A stretch of 64,000 nt of DNA, from the NCBI RefSeq assembly GCF_001622165.1, contig NZ_LVWG01000036.1, positions 93,444 to 157,443 of the forward strand, written 5' to 3'. A program made the translations under genes and the position numbers. The notes beneath the pieces were generated by a model. It made no database searches and was not told the DNA's origin. It was given only the letters and a program-made list of their open reading frames with translations. Positions 23,310 through 32,205 of the stretch are shown one piece after another. The DNA is from Pelodictyon luteolum (lineage in GTDB: Bacteria > Bacteroidota > Chlorobiia > Chlorobiales > Chlorobiaceae). Each line of letters begins with the position of its first letter. Position 1 is the stretch's first letter.

Positions 23310-24727
23310 GCCTTCCCCTCTGTGATGGCCAGAAGGTCTCCGATCTTCTGCTCGACCTCGTTCCATTCCAGTTCGGGGTCGGATCCCCGGACGAGCCCTG
23401 CGCCTGAATAGAGCGAGGCGGTTGTGCCGTTGACAAGCGCCGAGCGGATGCCGACAGCGAACTCCGCCGCGTCCCTCATGATCCATCCGACCGGCCCGGC
23501 ATACCAGCCGCGGCTGAAGGGTTCAAGCTCCATGATATGGCGCATGGCGTCTTCTTTCGGCACGCCGCCGACGGCCGGCGTCGGGTGCAGAATGGAGAGG
23601 ACGTTCCCGTCATCCTTGCACTCGGGTTTCAGGACTGCCGAGCAGCGGGTGTAGAGGTGTGCGAGGCGGTTCAGCTGAAGCACCTGCACGTCATCCTCCA
23701 TCTCGATCTGGCTGCATGCGGGGAGAAGCTCATTGTAGATCATGTCTTTGACGAACCGGTGCTCTCTGATGTCTTTTTCGGAGCCGAGGAGGGTCCGTGA
23801 TGCGTACTCGTCGGTCATGGCAGCACTCTCTTTTGAACAGGTGCCGGCAAGGGCCTCGGTAAGAAGTCGGGATCCGTCCCGACGATAGAGGCGTTCAGGG
23901 GTGAAACTCAGGAATGCGCATCCCTCTTCAGGTTCGAAATAGAACCGGTATGTAGTGTTTCGCGGATAGGGGTGGCGGAGCAGGAAGAGCATCGGGTTGC
24001 AGGCTGAAGCGAACTCCAGCGTGGTTTTGCGGGCGAGCATGATTTTCTCGGTGCTGCCTTCTGCGAAAGTCGCAATGGCTTTTCTGCAGTTCCGTATCCA
24101 TCCCTCCCGATCGGGGCTGCATGTACGGCCGGTCAGGGCAGGGAAACGCTCTTCGGTGTCGCCGGACTCGTTCTGGAGCGAGGCGATGAGGGCCCGGGCC
24201 TCATCTATTCTGGCGAGGGTTTCCGGGGGTGCGCCTGAATGGATGTGGCAGGTGAGTCTGCACTCGCCGTTTTCCAGGGAAAGCTCAAGTATCGGGAGAA
24301 TGAAGGAAAACGCAGGAAAGTTCTTCCAGTCATGGTCCTGTTGTTCACGGCTGTTGAACGAGATTCCTCCGAAATACCTCGCGGCGCGGCTCTTTTCGGC
24401 CAATGCTTCACCGAGACGATTGAAGACGGAACTGTTCTGTTCTCTGCCGCTGAAGGTGAGGGCGTCGGCGATACCGATGCCGGCGGCGGCATAGTCCTGT
24501 TCCCGGTTTCTCCAGAAGATTCTGGGGCGGATGCTCTGGGCTGCGAGCCACCCGGCGGGGTCTAAGGGCTGCACCGGCTGGCGGAACATAAGAAGTGTAC
24601 CAGGCGGATGGAGGGTGGCGGAGCCTTCGCCGCCATGCTGCTGGAGTGCTGTCTGGATGGCTTCGGCCGCCTGTGCTATGGGTAGGGGTGTCTCTCTCGG
24701 CGTGATGATGATATGGTGGTCACTCAT
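23306..24727 (-). CDS. menF: isochorismate synthase
   Basis: A 473-residue chorismate-utilising enzyme making isochorismate, the first step of menaquinone synthesis. Segments KIMLARKTTLEF (general base lysine), LLTEALAGTCSKE, IREHRFVKDMI, ILHPTPAVGGVPKEDA and LYSGAGLVRGSDPELEWNEVEQK are those of MenF/EntC, with LAGTC rather than the LTGTR type of anthranilate synthases. The N-terminal part (about 1-190) is variable as usual. It heads the men cluster and its stop overlaps menD. Confidence 0.94.
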   Translation of the reverse strand: MSDHHIIITPRETPLPIAQAAEAIQTALQQHGGEGSATLHPPGTLLMFRQPVQPLDPAGWLAAQSIRPRIFWRNREQDYAAAGIGIADALTFSGREQNSSVFNRLGEALAEKSRAARYFGGISFNSREQQDHDWKNFPAFSFILPILELSLENGECRLTCHIHSGAPPETLARIDEARALIASLQNESGDTEERFPALTGRTCSPDREGWIRNCRKAIATFAEGSTEKIMLARKTTLEFASACNPMLFLLRHPYPRNTTYRFYFEPEEGCAFLSFTPERLYRRDGSRLLTEALAGTCSKESAAMTDEYASRTLLGSEKDIREHRFVKDMIYNELLPACSQIEMEDDVQVLQLNRLAHLYTRCSAVLKPECKDDGNVLSILHPTPAVGGVPKEDAMRHIMELEPFSRGWYAGPVGWIMRDAAEFAVGIRSALVNGTTASLYSGAGLVRGSDPELEWNEVEQKIGDLLAITEGKA

Positions 24728-24755
24728 AAGTATCAGTCGGCATTGTAGTGCCTGT

Positions 24756-25370
24756 TCACGGCTTTTGGCCGTCCGGCTTTCCCCCTTTCAGATGGCTTTG
24801 CAGAGAAACGGCAAGATAATTGTTTTTATCCAGAAGCCAGTCATAAATCTGACGGGCTTCTGCCATCCTGTCGAGATGTGTGAAGCATACGGCAAGGTTG
24901 TAGTGGGCTTCGGTGAAGGAGTGGCTGTTTGCAATCGCCGCCTCATAGGCCTCTGCAGCACGGCCGTAGTCTTTCAGCTGCATGAGTGCGTTGCCGAGGT
25001 CGTAGTTCCGCAACGAGTCCGTTGGCGCGCGATCAAGATGCTTCCGGAACCAGTCGCGAGCCTCACTGTAACGTTCCTGGTTGAAGCGGACCGCTCCGAG
25101 GGAGTGGTATGCCGCATCAAGCTCCGGATTGATCTTCAGGGCTCCGCTGTATGCCTCTGCTGCCTCGTCATAGCGCTTTGCGCGCGCAAAGGCGTTGGCA
25201 AGGTTCATGAGGGCTCCGGTGTCACCCGGATGCTGCCACACTTCCTGCTGGAGCGAGCGGATGTCATCATGCGGTTTCGTGCAGGATGAGAGGACGGGAA
25301 GCGCCAGAAGGCCGATGAAGATAAGGACCCTCTTGAACAGGGTGCGCGGCTGCGGCGTGGTTCGTTTCAT
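24756..25370 (-). CDS. TPR-repeat lipoprotein
   Basis: A 204-residue protein starting MKRTTPQPRTLFKR with a lipobox ALPVLSSC, so it is probably lipidated at about Cys30 and anchored in a membrane. The rest is tetratricopeptide repeats: GDTGALMNLANAFARAKRYDEAAEAYSGAL, DAAYHSLGAVRFNQERYSEARDWFRKHL, LRNYDLGNALMQLKDYGRAAEAYEAAI and EAHYNLAVCFTHL. Such proteins act as scaffolds; no partner can be named. It lies 28 bases upstream of menF on the same strand, so it may share the men promoter without being a men enzyme. Confidence 0.8.
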   Translation of the reverse strand: MKRTTPQPRTLFKRVLIFIGLLALPVLSSCTKPHDDIRSLQQEVWQHPGDTGALMNLANAFARAKRYDEAAEAYSGALKINPELDAAYHSLGAVRFNQERYSEARDWFRKHLDRAPTDSLRNYDLGNALMQLKDYGRAAEAYEAAIANSHSFTEAHYNLAVCFTHLDRMAEARQIYDWLLDKNNYLAVSLQSHLKGGKPDGQKP

Positions 25371-25550
25371 GGGCCCTCTGGCTTGGTCGAAATGAGCCGG
25401 ACCCCATTCTGTTTCAATCAACGTGCGGGGGAACGGTAAATAGCAAAATATACACACACGGCTGATCTTCTGCCAAGGAAAGATTTCGTGATGGTCCGCC
25501 GCCATTGTACCTTACCGGTAAAGGCAGAAACGAATTCACAGCGGTGCGGC

Positions 25551-25759
25551 ATGAAGAAGGACGTGAGGGTAGAGGGTAGTTGGTTGCGGTGGTTGTGATC
25601 GGTTCGGTGAAGGATGCACTGATGGAGCTTGATGGCGTATCAGGTGCCGGGGCTACCTATCTGGAGAACGTGGTCCGGGTGGACTTCGATCCTGACATGA
25701 TCAGCATTCAGGCCAATATGCCGGTCATCGGCAAACCGGGGCTCAGGGTCGTGCAGTGA
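25551..25759 (+). pseudogene. decayed or frameshifted HMA-domain (CopZ-like) metallochaperone
   Basis: Read across three frames, this 209-base stretch spells one complete heavy-metal-associated domain. Frame A from ATG 25551 gives MKKDVRVEGSW. The next frame gives CGGC (25585-25596). The third gives IGSVKDALMELDGVSGAGATYLENVVRVDFDPDM and runs to TGA at 25759. The joined product has the canonical GxxCxxC spacing and about 68 residues, the normal HMA length. Two single extra bases, near 25584 and 25597, break it. No intact start is left for the third part except TTG 25580 or GTG 25595, which lack the metal ligands. It lies just upstream of the NYN gene in an otherwise empty 440-base gap. Confidence 0.7.
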
Positions 25760-25812
25760 GACCGCTTGCCGGCAGGGAAACAGGAACACATTTGACAGGG
25801 GAGAACAATCCA

Positions 25813-26556
25813 ATGGCAGAGGAGAGATCGGACCGGCTGGCGGTGCTCATTGACGCCGACAATACCCAGCCTTCCATCATCGAAGGGCTTCTGGCTGAAA
25901 TAGCCAAATTCGGCACTTCGAACGTCAAGCGCATCTATGGAGACTGGACTTCAACGGCCCTGAAAAGCTGGAAGGAGGTACTGCTCGAGTACTCGATCCA
26001 GCCCATCCAGCAGTTCGGCTATACGAAAGGCAAGAACTCGACCGACAGCGCCATGATCATCGACGCCATGGACCTGCTCTATACGGGGCGTTTCAACGGG
26101 TTCTGCATCGTTTCGAGCGACAGCGACTTCACCAAGCTTGCTGTCCGCATACGGGAAGCCGGCCTGACCGTCTATGGCTTCGGCGAGCAGAAGACCCCGG
26201 GACCCTTCGTTTCAGCCTGCGATAAGTTCATCTATACCGAGGTGCTTCGCGCCAAAATAAACGAGAACGAGCCGATAAAACGGAAGTCGGCGGCTGACCT
26301 CAAGCAGGACACCCGTCTCGTCCGCCTCCTGCGCAACGCAGTAGAGGCATCATCGGACGAGGCGGGCTGGGCCCATCTGGCGGCCACCGGAAGCAACATT
26401 GCCAAGCAGTCTCCGGAGTTCGATCCGCGCAACTACGGCTACGGAAAACTTGGAGAACTTATTGCCGCAACCCAACTGTTCGAGGTGGATGAACGCATCG
26501 GCGGGGACGGGCAGTCGAAATCAATCTATCTGCGCGATAGGCGGAAACGAAGCTGA
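25813..26556 (+). CDS. NYN-domain nuclease with OST-HTH/LOTUS domain
   Basis: A 247-residue cytosolic protein. The N-terminal NYN/PIN-like domain (about 8-140) has VLIDADNTQPS, GKNSTDSAMIIDAMDLLYTG and IVSSDSDFTKLAVRIREAG, giving the conserved acidic residues of these metal-dependent RNases. The C-terminal part (about 165-245) is an OST-HTH/LOTUS RNA-binding domain (LVRLLRNAVEASSDEAGWAHLA ... NYGYGKLGELIA). Such pairs are thought to process or silence RNA, but targets are unknown. A GGGGAGA eight bases before the ATG at 25813 fixes the start over the upstream GTG at 25756. It converges on the tRNA-Asp gene. Confidence 0.88.
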   Translation: MAEERSDRLAVLIDADNTQPSIIEGLLAEIAKFGTSNVKRIYGDWTSTALKSWKEVLLEYSIQPIQQFGYTKGKNSTDSAMIIDAMDLLYTGRFNGFCIVSSDSDFTKLAVRIREAGLTVYGFGEQKTPGPFVSACDKFIYTEVLRAKINENEPIKRKSAADLKQDTRLVRLLRNAVEASSDEAGWAHLAATGSNIAKQSPEFDPRNYGYGKLGELIAATQLFEVDERIGGDGQSKSIYLRDRRKRS

Positions 26557-26579
26557 TGGAGGATGTCGGGGCGGAAATG

Positions 26580-26605
26580 AAAAAGGCCCCTCGGGTGGGG
26601 ACCTT
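26580..26605 (-). terminator. intrinsic terminator of the tRNA-Asp transcript
   Basis: Read on the minus strand, AAGG-T-CCCC and GGGG-CCTT form an 8-bp stem with one bulged base and a six-base loop, followed by a run of five T. It lies directly downstream of the tRNA-Asp gene and also at the 3' end of the convergent NYN gene. Confidence 0.75.
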
Positions 26606-26614
26606 GTTTCCTTG

Positions 26615-26689
26615 CGGAGCTGACGGGGCTCGAACCCGCGACCTCCTGCGTGACAGGCAGGCGCTCTAACCAGACTGAGCTACAGCTCC
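26615..26689 (-). tRNA. tRNA-Asp (anticodon GTC)
   Basis: A 75-base cloverleaf on the minus strand. The acceptor stem pairs GGAGCTG with CAGCTCC, position 8-9 is TA, the anticodon stem CCTGC/GCAGG encloses loop CTGTCAC with anticodon GTC, and the T arm GCGGG-TTCGAGC-CCCGT follows. The discriminator base is G, the aspartate identity base. The CCA end is not encoded. It is the only tRNA I find in the window. Confidence 0.95.
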
Positions 26690-26818
26690 GTGAAAGAGTT
26701 GTAAATGTAGGCAGTGGCCCTCTGAAATCCAAAAAGTATTTTCCTTTTTTTTCTGAGTATATTAACCGCCCGGGGACGGCCTCCTCCGGCTACTTTCAAG
26801 GACGTAACCAATCACGCA

Positions 26819-28162
26819 ATGACCACTGTAAACCCTTCGGGCTCGCTGACAGTAACCGACAACCGTACGGGAAAAACCTATGACATCCCGGTGGAAAACG
26901 GTGCATTCAAGACGATGGATTTCCGTCAGATCAAGCTATCTGATGATGATTTCGGCCTTCTCGGCTACGATCCCGGATTCCTGAACACCGCGTCCTGCAA
27001 AAGTGCCATCACCTACATCGACGGCGATCGCGGCATCCTCCGATACCGGGGGTATCCGATCGAGCAGCTTGCCCAGCACAGCACGTTCCTCGAAACGGCC
27101 TATCTTCTCATCAAGGGGGAGCTGCCGGACAAGGAGCGCCTGGCTGTCTGGTCCTACAATATCCACCATCACACCATGACCCACGCCAACATCGTGAAGT
27201 TCATGGACGGGTTCCGCTACGATGCACATCCGATGGGTATCATGGTCGGTACCGTGGGTGCGCTATCCACATTCTACCCGGACGCCAAGAATATCATGAA
27301 TGAGGACTCCCGCAAGCTTCAGGTGCGGCGTCTTATCGGCAAGATTCCGACGCTTGCAGCCATGAGCTTCCGCCACAGCATGGGCTTCCCCTATGTTCTG
27401 CCGGACAACGACTTGAGCTACCCCGGGAACTTCCTCTCTATGATGTTCAAGATGACGGAGCATAACTACAGACCGAATCCGGTGCTTGAGCGTGCGCTCG
27501 ACGTGCTCTTCATCCTCCATGCCGACCATGAACAGAACTGCTCGACCAATGCGGTGCGGGCCGTCGGCAGCTCCGGCGTCGATCCCTACACAGCCGTTGC
27601 CGCCGGGTGCGCCGCCCTGTACGGCCCCAAGCACGGTGGCGCCAATGAGGCGGTTATCCGTATGCTGATGGAGATCGGTTCCATCGATAAGGTGCCTGAG
27701 TTCATCAAGTCGGTGAAGGCGGGTTCCGGACGGCTGATGGGGTTCGGTCACCGCGTTTACAAGAACTACGACCCAAGGGCGAAAATCATCAAGAAGATTG
27801 CCTTCGAGGTATTCGAGGAGACCGGCCGCAGCCCGCTGCTCGACATCGCGCTCGAGCTTGAGCGGATTGCACTCGAGGATGACTACTTCATTGCACGCAA
27901 GCTCTATCCGAACGTGGATTTCTATTCCGGCCTGATATACAAGGCGATGGGTTTCCCGCTCGACATGTTCCCCGTACTCTTTGCCATCGGCAGGATTCCC
28001 GGTTGGCTGTCGCAGTGGACCGAGCACGTCCAGGACAGCGACCAGAAGATTGCCCGTCCCCGTCAGCTCTATCTCGGTGAGGAAGTGCGCGACTGGATGC
28101 CGATAGAATCGCGTCCGAGGAACCGGATGGATGAAAAGAAGCTGGATATCTGCCGGCTGTAG
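26819..28162 (+). CDS. gltA: citrate synthase
   Basis: A 447-residue enzyme condensing oxaloacetate and acetyl-CoA. Catalytic and binding motifs are visible: ILHADHEQNCSTNAVR, GFGHRVYKNYDPRAK with the oxaloacetate histidine, and NVDFYSGLIYKAMGFP with the catalytic aspartate. Length and N-terminal beta-strand domain resemble the hexameric Gram-negative type. Green sulfur bacteria fix CO2 by the reductive TCA cycle with ATP-citrate lyase, so this enzyme would serve forward flux, for example during mixotrophic acetate use or glutamate synthesis. No operon partner is adjacent. Confidence 0.96.
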   Translation: MTTVNPSGSLTVTDNRTGKTYDIPVENGAFKTMDFRQIKLSDDDFGLLGYDPGFLNTASCKSAITYIDGDRGILRYRGYPIEQLAQHSTFLETAYLLIKGELPDKERLAVWSYNIHHHTMTHANIVKFMDGFRYDAHPMGIMVGTVGALSTFYPDAKNIMNEDSRKLQVRRLIGKIPTLAAMSFRHSMGFPYVLPDNDLSYPGNFLSMMFKMTEHNYRPNPVLERALDVLFILHADHEQNCSTNAVRAVGSSGVDPYTAVAAGCAALYGPKHGGANEAVIRMLMEIGSIDKVPEFIKSVKAGSGRLMGFGHRVYKNYDPRAKIIKKIAFEVFEETGRSPLLDIALELERIALEDDYFIARKLYPNVDFYSGLIYKAMGFPLDMFPVLFAIGRIPGWLSQWTEHVQDSDQKIARPRQLYLGEEVRDWMPIESRPRNRMDEKKLDICRL

Positions 28163-28182
28163 GACCGGCGGGAAGTTTTTTT
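28152..28182 (+). terminator. weak intrinsic terminator after gltA
   Basis: GCCGG (28152-28156) and CCGGC (28165-28169) pair across an eight-base loop that contains the gltA stop codon. A T7 run follows after GGGAAG. The stem is short and spaced from the T-run, so termination may be partial. Confidence 0.4.
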
Positions 28183-28215
28183 ATTTATTACGAACGAGAC
28201 TATACCCTTTTAATT

Positions 28216-28503
28216 ATGTCGGTTAACAGAAAAGACGTCGATTACATTGCTGAACTTGCACGCCTCAGCTTCACTGATGAGGAGGCTTCAAGAATGACGG
28301 ACGAGCTCAACAGCATCCTTCACTATGTCGAGAAGCTCGGCGAACTCGACACCGAAGGTGTGCTGCCGCTCAGCAATATCCATGACCAGAAGAACGTACT
28401 GCGCGACGATGTGGAGCGGCCCTCAATATCGAACGCCGAAGCGCTGCAGAACGCGCCCGATCGTCAGGACCGGTTCTTCAAGGTCCCGAAGGTGATCGGA
28501 TAG
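28216..28503 (+). CDS. gatC: Asp-tRNA(Asn)/Glu-tRNA(Gln) amidotransferase subunit C
   Basis: A 95-residue small subunit of the GatCAB complex that amidates mischarged Glu-tRNA(Gln) or Asp-tRNA(Asn). The sequence [28 protein letters not shown] and [17 protein letters not shown] are typical GatC. GatA and GatB are not in the window, which is common. It is followed 7 bases later by a DUF167 gene. Confidence 0.95.
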   Translation: MSVNRKDVDYIAELARLSFTDEEASRMTDELNSILHYVEKLGELDTEGVLPLSNIHDQKNVLRDDVERPSISNAEALQNAPDRQDRFFKVPKVIG

Positions 28504-28510
28504 GACGGCT

Positions 28511-28816
28511 GTGGTCGAGTTCCATGAAAAGAAGGGCAATGCGGTCTTCGGCGTGCGGGTGCAGCCCCGTTCCTCGAAGACCGCTGTTTCCGGTCCATAT
28601 GGCAACGCCCTGAAGGTTACCCTGAAAGCAGCCCCTGTCGATGACGCTGCCAACCGCGAGTGCTGCCGCCTTTTCTCGAAACTATTCTCCATACCCGACT
28701 GCCGGGTATCGATTGTTTCCGGAGCTACGTCCCGAACGAAAAGCGTGATGCTTGAAGGGCTCTCGGCAGAAGAGGCCCGCAGCATCCTTCGAAACTCCTC
28801 CATCCCCGGACTATGA
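28511..28816 (+). CDS. DUF167/YggU family protein
   Basis: A 101-residue protein with [47 protein letters not shown] and [18 protein letters not shown], the conserved pattern of the YggU/DUF167 family. Members are small, widely conserved and of unknown function. The start is GTG at 28511, 7 bases after gatC. Its last four bases overlap the kdsB start (ATGA), so it is translationally coupled to kdsB. Confidence 0.88.
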   Translation: MVEFHEKKGNAVFGVRVQPRSSKTAVSGPYGNALKVTLKAAPVDDAANRECCRLFSKLFSIPDCRVSIVSGATSRTKSVMLEGLSAEEARSILRNSSIPGL

Positions 28817-29568
28817 ACGCCGTCATCCTCATTCCCGCCCGCCTCGATTCCAGCCGTCTTTCCCGCAAAATGCTCGCCGACCTTGAAGGTGAGCCGCTCA
28901 TCGTGCGTACCTGGAGACAGGCCCTCCGCTCACGCCTCGCCTCACGGGTGGTCGTGGCTGCCGACAGCCCTGAAATCGCTGCGGTGCTTGAGCCCCTCGG
29001 AGCCGAAGTGGTGCTGACATCGCCAACGGCCTCCTGCGGCACCGAGCGGATCGCCGAGGCGGCCCGCAGCATTCAGGCCGATGTCTTCCTGAACCTTCAG
29101 GGTGATGAGCCGCTTATCAGCCCGGAGAACATCGACCTCGCCCTTCAGCCGTTTTTCGATGCTCCCATGGGCTCCGTCCTTCCTGACTGCACCACGCTGG
29201 TGTTCGCGCTCGGCCCCGATGACCGGGCCCAGATTGATGACCCGCATGTTGTGAAGGTGGTGATGGATAGTGAAGGCCACGCGCTGTACTTCTCCCGGAG
29301 CCCTATCCCGTATGTCCGGAACAGTTCCTCTTCCTTGAGGTTCTACCGTCATGTGGGGCTGTATGCATTCAAGGCCGATGTCCTTCAGCGCTTTGCTGCG
29401 ATGCCGGTGTCGATGCTCGAGGCGGCCGAGTCGCTGGAGCAGCTGCGTCTGCTGGAAAACGGGTTCCGGATCCGTTGCGTAAACACAACCGTCGACAACC
29501 CCGGAGTGAACACTCTGGAAGATCTGGAGCTTGTGCGGAGCATCCTTCGCCGCGGCTCAAGGGCGTGA
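28813..29568 (+). CDS. kdsB: 3-deoxy-manno-octulosonate cytidylyltransferase
   Basis: A 251-residue enzyme activating KDO with CTP for lipopolysaccharide core synthesis. It begins [27 protein letters not shown], with the nucleotide-binding R-S-R-K pattern, and contains [11 protein letters not shown] and YFSRSPIPY followed by [11 protein letters not shown]. Length is normal. It shows the organism makes LPS. Its 3' end overlaps convergent xseA by 12 bases. Confidence 0.96.
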   Translation: MNAVILIPARLDSSRLSRKMLADLEGEPLIVRTWRQALRSRLASRVVVAADSPEIAAVLEPLGAEVVLTSPTASCGTERIAEAARSIQADVFLNLQGDEPLISPENIDLALQPFFDAPMGSVLPDCTTLVFALGPDDRAQIDDPHVVKVVMDSEGHALYFSRSPIPYVRNSSSSLRFYRHVGLYAFKADVLQRFAAMPVSMLEAAESLEQLRLLENGFRIRCVNTTVDNPGVNTLEDLELVRSILRRGSRA

Positions 29569-30765
29569 GCGCAGCTTTCCGGTAAGCGATGCCGGAATCG
29601 TACCGTCATGGAACCATATCTCCACGGCCTCGCCCTCTTTGAGCGAATGGCCGTCCGTAACCACTTTTCCCTCTTTCTGTACAAGGGCATAGCCACGCTT
29701 TAGGGTTTTGCGGTAATCAAGCAGGTTGAGGTGGCAGATGGCTGCCTCGTTGCGCTGCAGGGTATCGCGGTAGGTGCCCTGCAGGCTCCTTGCCATCCGT
29801 TCGCGCATTCCTTCTACCCGTTCTTCAAACTGCTGCAGCATGCTCAGCGGGCGGTTGAACGCGTAGCTGCCGCGGATGGAGTCGACCTCCCGTTCCGCCC
29901 CCTGGACTTTGGCCATGACCAGGCCTGCCTGGGTGGCTGAATGCGATGCAATATGGCGCAGCAGTTCAAGGCTGTCGGGGACGGCCAGTTCCGCAGCGAT
30001 CGAAGGGGTGCCGGCTCGCAGGTCGGCCACCATGTCGGCGATGGTGATGTCGGTTTCATGGCCGATGGCGCTGATGACCGGGATGGCGGAGCAGTGGATT
30101 GCTTCGGCCACGCTCTCCTCGTTGAACGCCTGCAGGTCCTCCATGGATCCCCCGCCCCGGGCGATGATGATGACATCGGGCCGGTTCCGGGTCTCTCTAT
30201 TGAACCATCCGATGGCTTCCCGGACCGACAGGGCGGCCTCCCGTCCCTGCACCTTGACCGGGTAGAGACGGAGTTTTGCCGAAGGGTACCGGCGTGAGAG
30301 CACGTTCTGCATGTCTTCAATCACGGCGCCGGTCGGCGAGGTGATGAGGCCGATGGTCTCGGGAAAACGGGGGGGCATCTTCTTGATTTCATCACTGAAC
30401 CACCCGAGCCCGGCGAGTTTCCGGAGGAGTGCTGCAAATGCCAGCTGCAGGGCTCCCTCGCCCTCCTCGGTGAGTGAAGAACAGATGAGCTGGTAGCGGC
30501 CTGCCGGAGGGTAAAGCTCAAGCCGGCCTTCGGCAATGACGCTCATTCCATCCTCTATCGTGGTCTGTATGCGGGCAGCGGTATGTTTCCAGATGACGGC
30601 GGGAATCTGGGCCCCTTCGTCCTTGAGGGTGAAATAGATGTGCCCCGAACTGTGCTTCTTGCAGTTGGAGACCTCCCCCTTGACCCTTACGGCCGGGAAT
30701 ATGGATTCGAGTTCGCCTTTGATCCGCTTGGTCAGTTCGCTGACTGAAAGTGTTGTTTCCGCCAT
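29557..30765 (-). CDS. xseA: exodeoxyribonuclease VII large subunit
   Basis: A 402-residue subunit with an N-terminal OB-fold (about 1-105: [34 protein letters not shown]) and a catalytic domain with [23 protein letters not shown] and [18 protein letters not shown] plus [22 protein letters not shown]. With XseB it degrades single-stranded DNA from both ends. The open frame continues to 31059, but the family start is [20 protein letters not shown] at 30765. xseB is not adjacent. Confidence 0.95.
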   Translation of the reverse strand: MAETTLSVSELTKRIKGELESIFPAVRVKGEVSNCKKHSSGHIYFTLKDEGAQIPAVIWKHTAARIQTTIEDGMSVIAEGRLELYPPAGRYQLICSSLTEEGEGALQLAFAALLRKLAGLGWFSDEIKKMPPRFPETIGLITSPTGAVIEDMQNVLSRRYPSAKLRLYPVKVQGREAALSVREAIGWFNRETRNRPDVIIIARGGGSMEDLQAFNEESVAEAIHCSAIPVISAIGHETDITIADMVADLRAGTPSIAAELAVPDSLELLRHIASHSATQAGLVMAKVQGAEREVDSIRGSYAFNRPLSMLQQFEERVEGMRERMARSLQGTYRDTLQRNEAAICHLNLLDYRKTLKRGYALVQKEGKVVTDGHSLKEGEAVEIWFHDGTIPASLTGKLRSRP

Positions 30766-31187
30766 TGATTCCCCGGGGTGGATGGGTTCTGAAAATCGCT
30801 GTACAGGTAAGTAAGGAAAAAAAATGCATCGTGCGCGCTCTTTTCCTGCCTGCCATGCCTTCGGAAGGATTTGCTGTGTCTGCGGGGGGGCATTACGATG
30901 AATTCTGCCGGATACGCCTTTGAGGCTGTTGCCGGGACCAGATCCCCCGGACCATATCATTCGGACCTTTTTGAGGATAGAGCACCAACCGGTGCATGTG
31001 CATGTTTGTCGGGCAATGCCGAGCAGTGCGAATGTCGTTGTTTTTTCTCCTGAGGCCAAGTATATAGGTTGGTAGGCTGCGCCAGAGGGTCGGGGGCACC
31101 ATCAGCTCCAGACTTGAGTGCAGTGGCGGGCTCTCTCATCGTGGCAGGAATCTTCAGTCTTCTGGCCGGAGTGGATGTCAAACGGGT
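30766..31187. other. intergenic region without a recognisable gene
   Basis: More than 400 bases separate xseA from the HU-SPOR gene. Short open frames exist on both strands (for example 30898-31053 plus) but show no family features. The stretch holds GC-rich inverted repeats such as CCGGG/CCCGG near 30940 and a T6 run at about 31041. I considered an SRP or 6S RNA and saw no diagnostic motifs. An unrecognised small RNA cannot be excluded. Confidence 0.4.
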
Positions 31188-31200
31188 ATGTGTTATATTG
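31188..31200 (+). promoter_or_regulatory. candidate promoter core ATGTGTTATATTG
   Basis: This 13-mer lies 33 bases before the ATG at 31234. The identical 13-mer occurs at 59564-59576, 51 bases before the glycosyltransferase start at 59628. Two identical copies in the same place relative to genes suggest a -10 region or a shared operator. Confidence 0.4.
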
Positions 31201-31233
31201 GGTTTCATTTACGGCAATCACCCCATTTTCCCT

Positions 31234-32205
31234 ATGGCTGCAACTGACTGCATAGAGCGCATCGCCGGCCTTCTCGCCCTTGACGAGGGCGCTGCAGGAA
31301 GCCTCCTCGCCCGTTTTTCCGCGGCGATGTCGGCCGAGCTTCTTGAGCGTGGCTCGGTGGCCATCAGGGGACTCGGCTCCTTCAGGATCAGCTACTCTCC
31401 TCCGCTCAGGGAGGCTTCAGAGAGCGGATGGGTCTACACCGCACCCTCGAACGCCGTTCTTCACAGCCGCCGGGCCGGTCGCGATCAGACCCGGGACCTG
31501 CTCCGGACCCGTCTGCAGATGGACGAGAGCAATCTGAAGCGGACGTCGAGGGCGATGCATAAGGCATTTTCGGGGGCGCTTGACCGCAATGAAGCCATCA
31601 TCCTTCCGGGGTTCGGCCGCTTTACGGCAGAGGCTCATGGGCACGCTGTCTTCCGTCTTGAGCCCGGCCTTCTTCAAATCATCAACAGTGACTATCAGGA
31701 TCTGCCTTCCATCGGGATGGCTACCCCGTTGAAGCAGAGGCGTTTTGCTTCCCTTGCCGGTGTCGCCGCTCTCGCTCTGGTCTGTTTTGCGGCGGGTTTT
31801 TTCACAGTCCGTTCCGCCATGGTTCCGGACCTGCCCCGTCTGCCGGCGGGCGTGTTCCCTCCTCAGGAGCAACAGCTGCCCGTGCCGCAGCCGGCTCCGG
31901 TTTCCGCAGTCGTTCCGGATGAAGTACTGCTTGATGAGGGGGAGTTCACCATTGTACTGGCCACCTTCACGCGGCGAATGACCGCCGAAAGGGAGCAGGT
32001 CCGGTTTGATTCGGCGGGTGTCAAGGCGGTGGTGTGGCCTGCACGCCAGGACGGTCGTGACTACTGGCGTCTCCGGACCGGCCGTTACCGGTTCCGGAGT
32101 GAAGCGGTCGAAGCAATGCGCGGCTTGCCGCAGCGGATTGCCGGTGGAGCATATATACAAAAGGTCATTAAACGGGTTGTCTCCCATGGAGAAAAAGAGC
32201 TGTAA
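31234..32205 (+). CDS. HU/CCDC81-like domain protein with C-terminal SPOR domain
   Basis: A 323-residue protein. Two N-terminal HU/IHF-fold domains (about 1-60 and 80-145; IRGLGSFRISYSPP and LPGFGRFTAEAHG mark them), one transmembrane helix at about 172-190 (FASLAGVAALALVCFAAGFFT), a proline-rich linker, and a SPOR domain (about 235-320, FTIVLATFTRRMTAEREQVRF). This is the Bacteroidota/Chlorobiota HU-CCDC81-SPOR design, thought to bind septal denuded peptidoglycan with the SPOR part in the periplasm; the role of the HU part is unsettled. I start at MAATDCIERIA (31234), not at the upstream GTG 31069. Its 3' end overlaps bchY by 20 bases. Confidence 0.82.
   Translation: MAATDCIERIAGLLALDEGAAGSLLARFSAAMSAELLERGSVAIRGLGSFRISYSPPLREASESGWVYTAPSNAVLHSRRAGRDQTRDLLRTRLQMDESNLKRTSRAMHKAFSGALDRNEAIILPGFGRFTAEAHGHAVFRLEPGLLQIINSDYQDLPSIGMATPLKQRRFASLAGVAALALVCFAAGFFTVRSAMVPDLPRLPAGVFPPQEQQLPVPQPAPVSAVVPDEVLLDEGEFTIVLATFTRRMTAEREQVRFDSAGVKAVVWPARQDGRDYWRLRTGRYRFRSEAVEAMRGLPQRIAGGAYIQKVIKRVVSHGEKEL

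Noticed and set aside
30766..31187. SRP RNA, 6S RNA or tmRNA in the xseA to HU-SPOR gap
   Set aside because: I found no GGAAG SRP core, no 6S-like long closing stem and no tRNA-like end.
31069..31233. N-terminal extension of the HU-SPOR protein from GTG 31069
   Set aside because: The first HU domain begins at MAATDCIERIA; the preceding 55 residues have no pattern and would overlap the promoter-like 13-mer.
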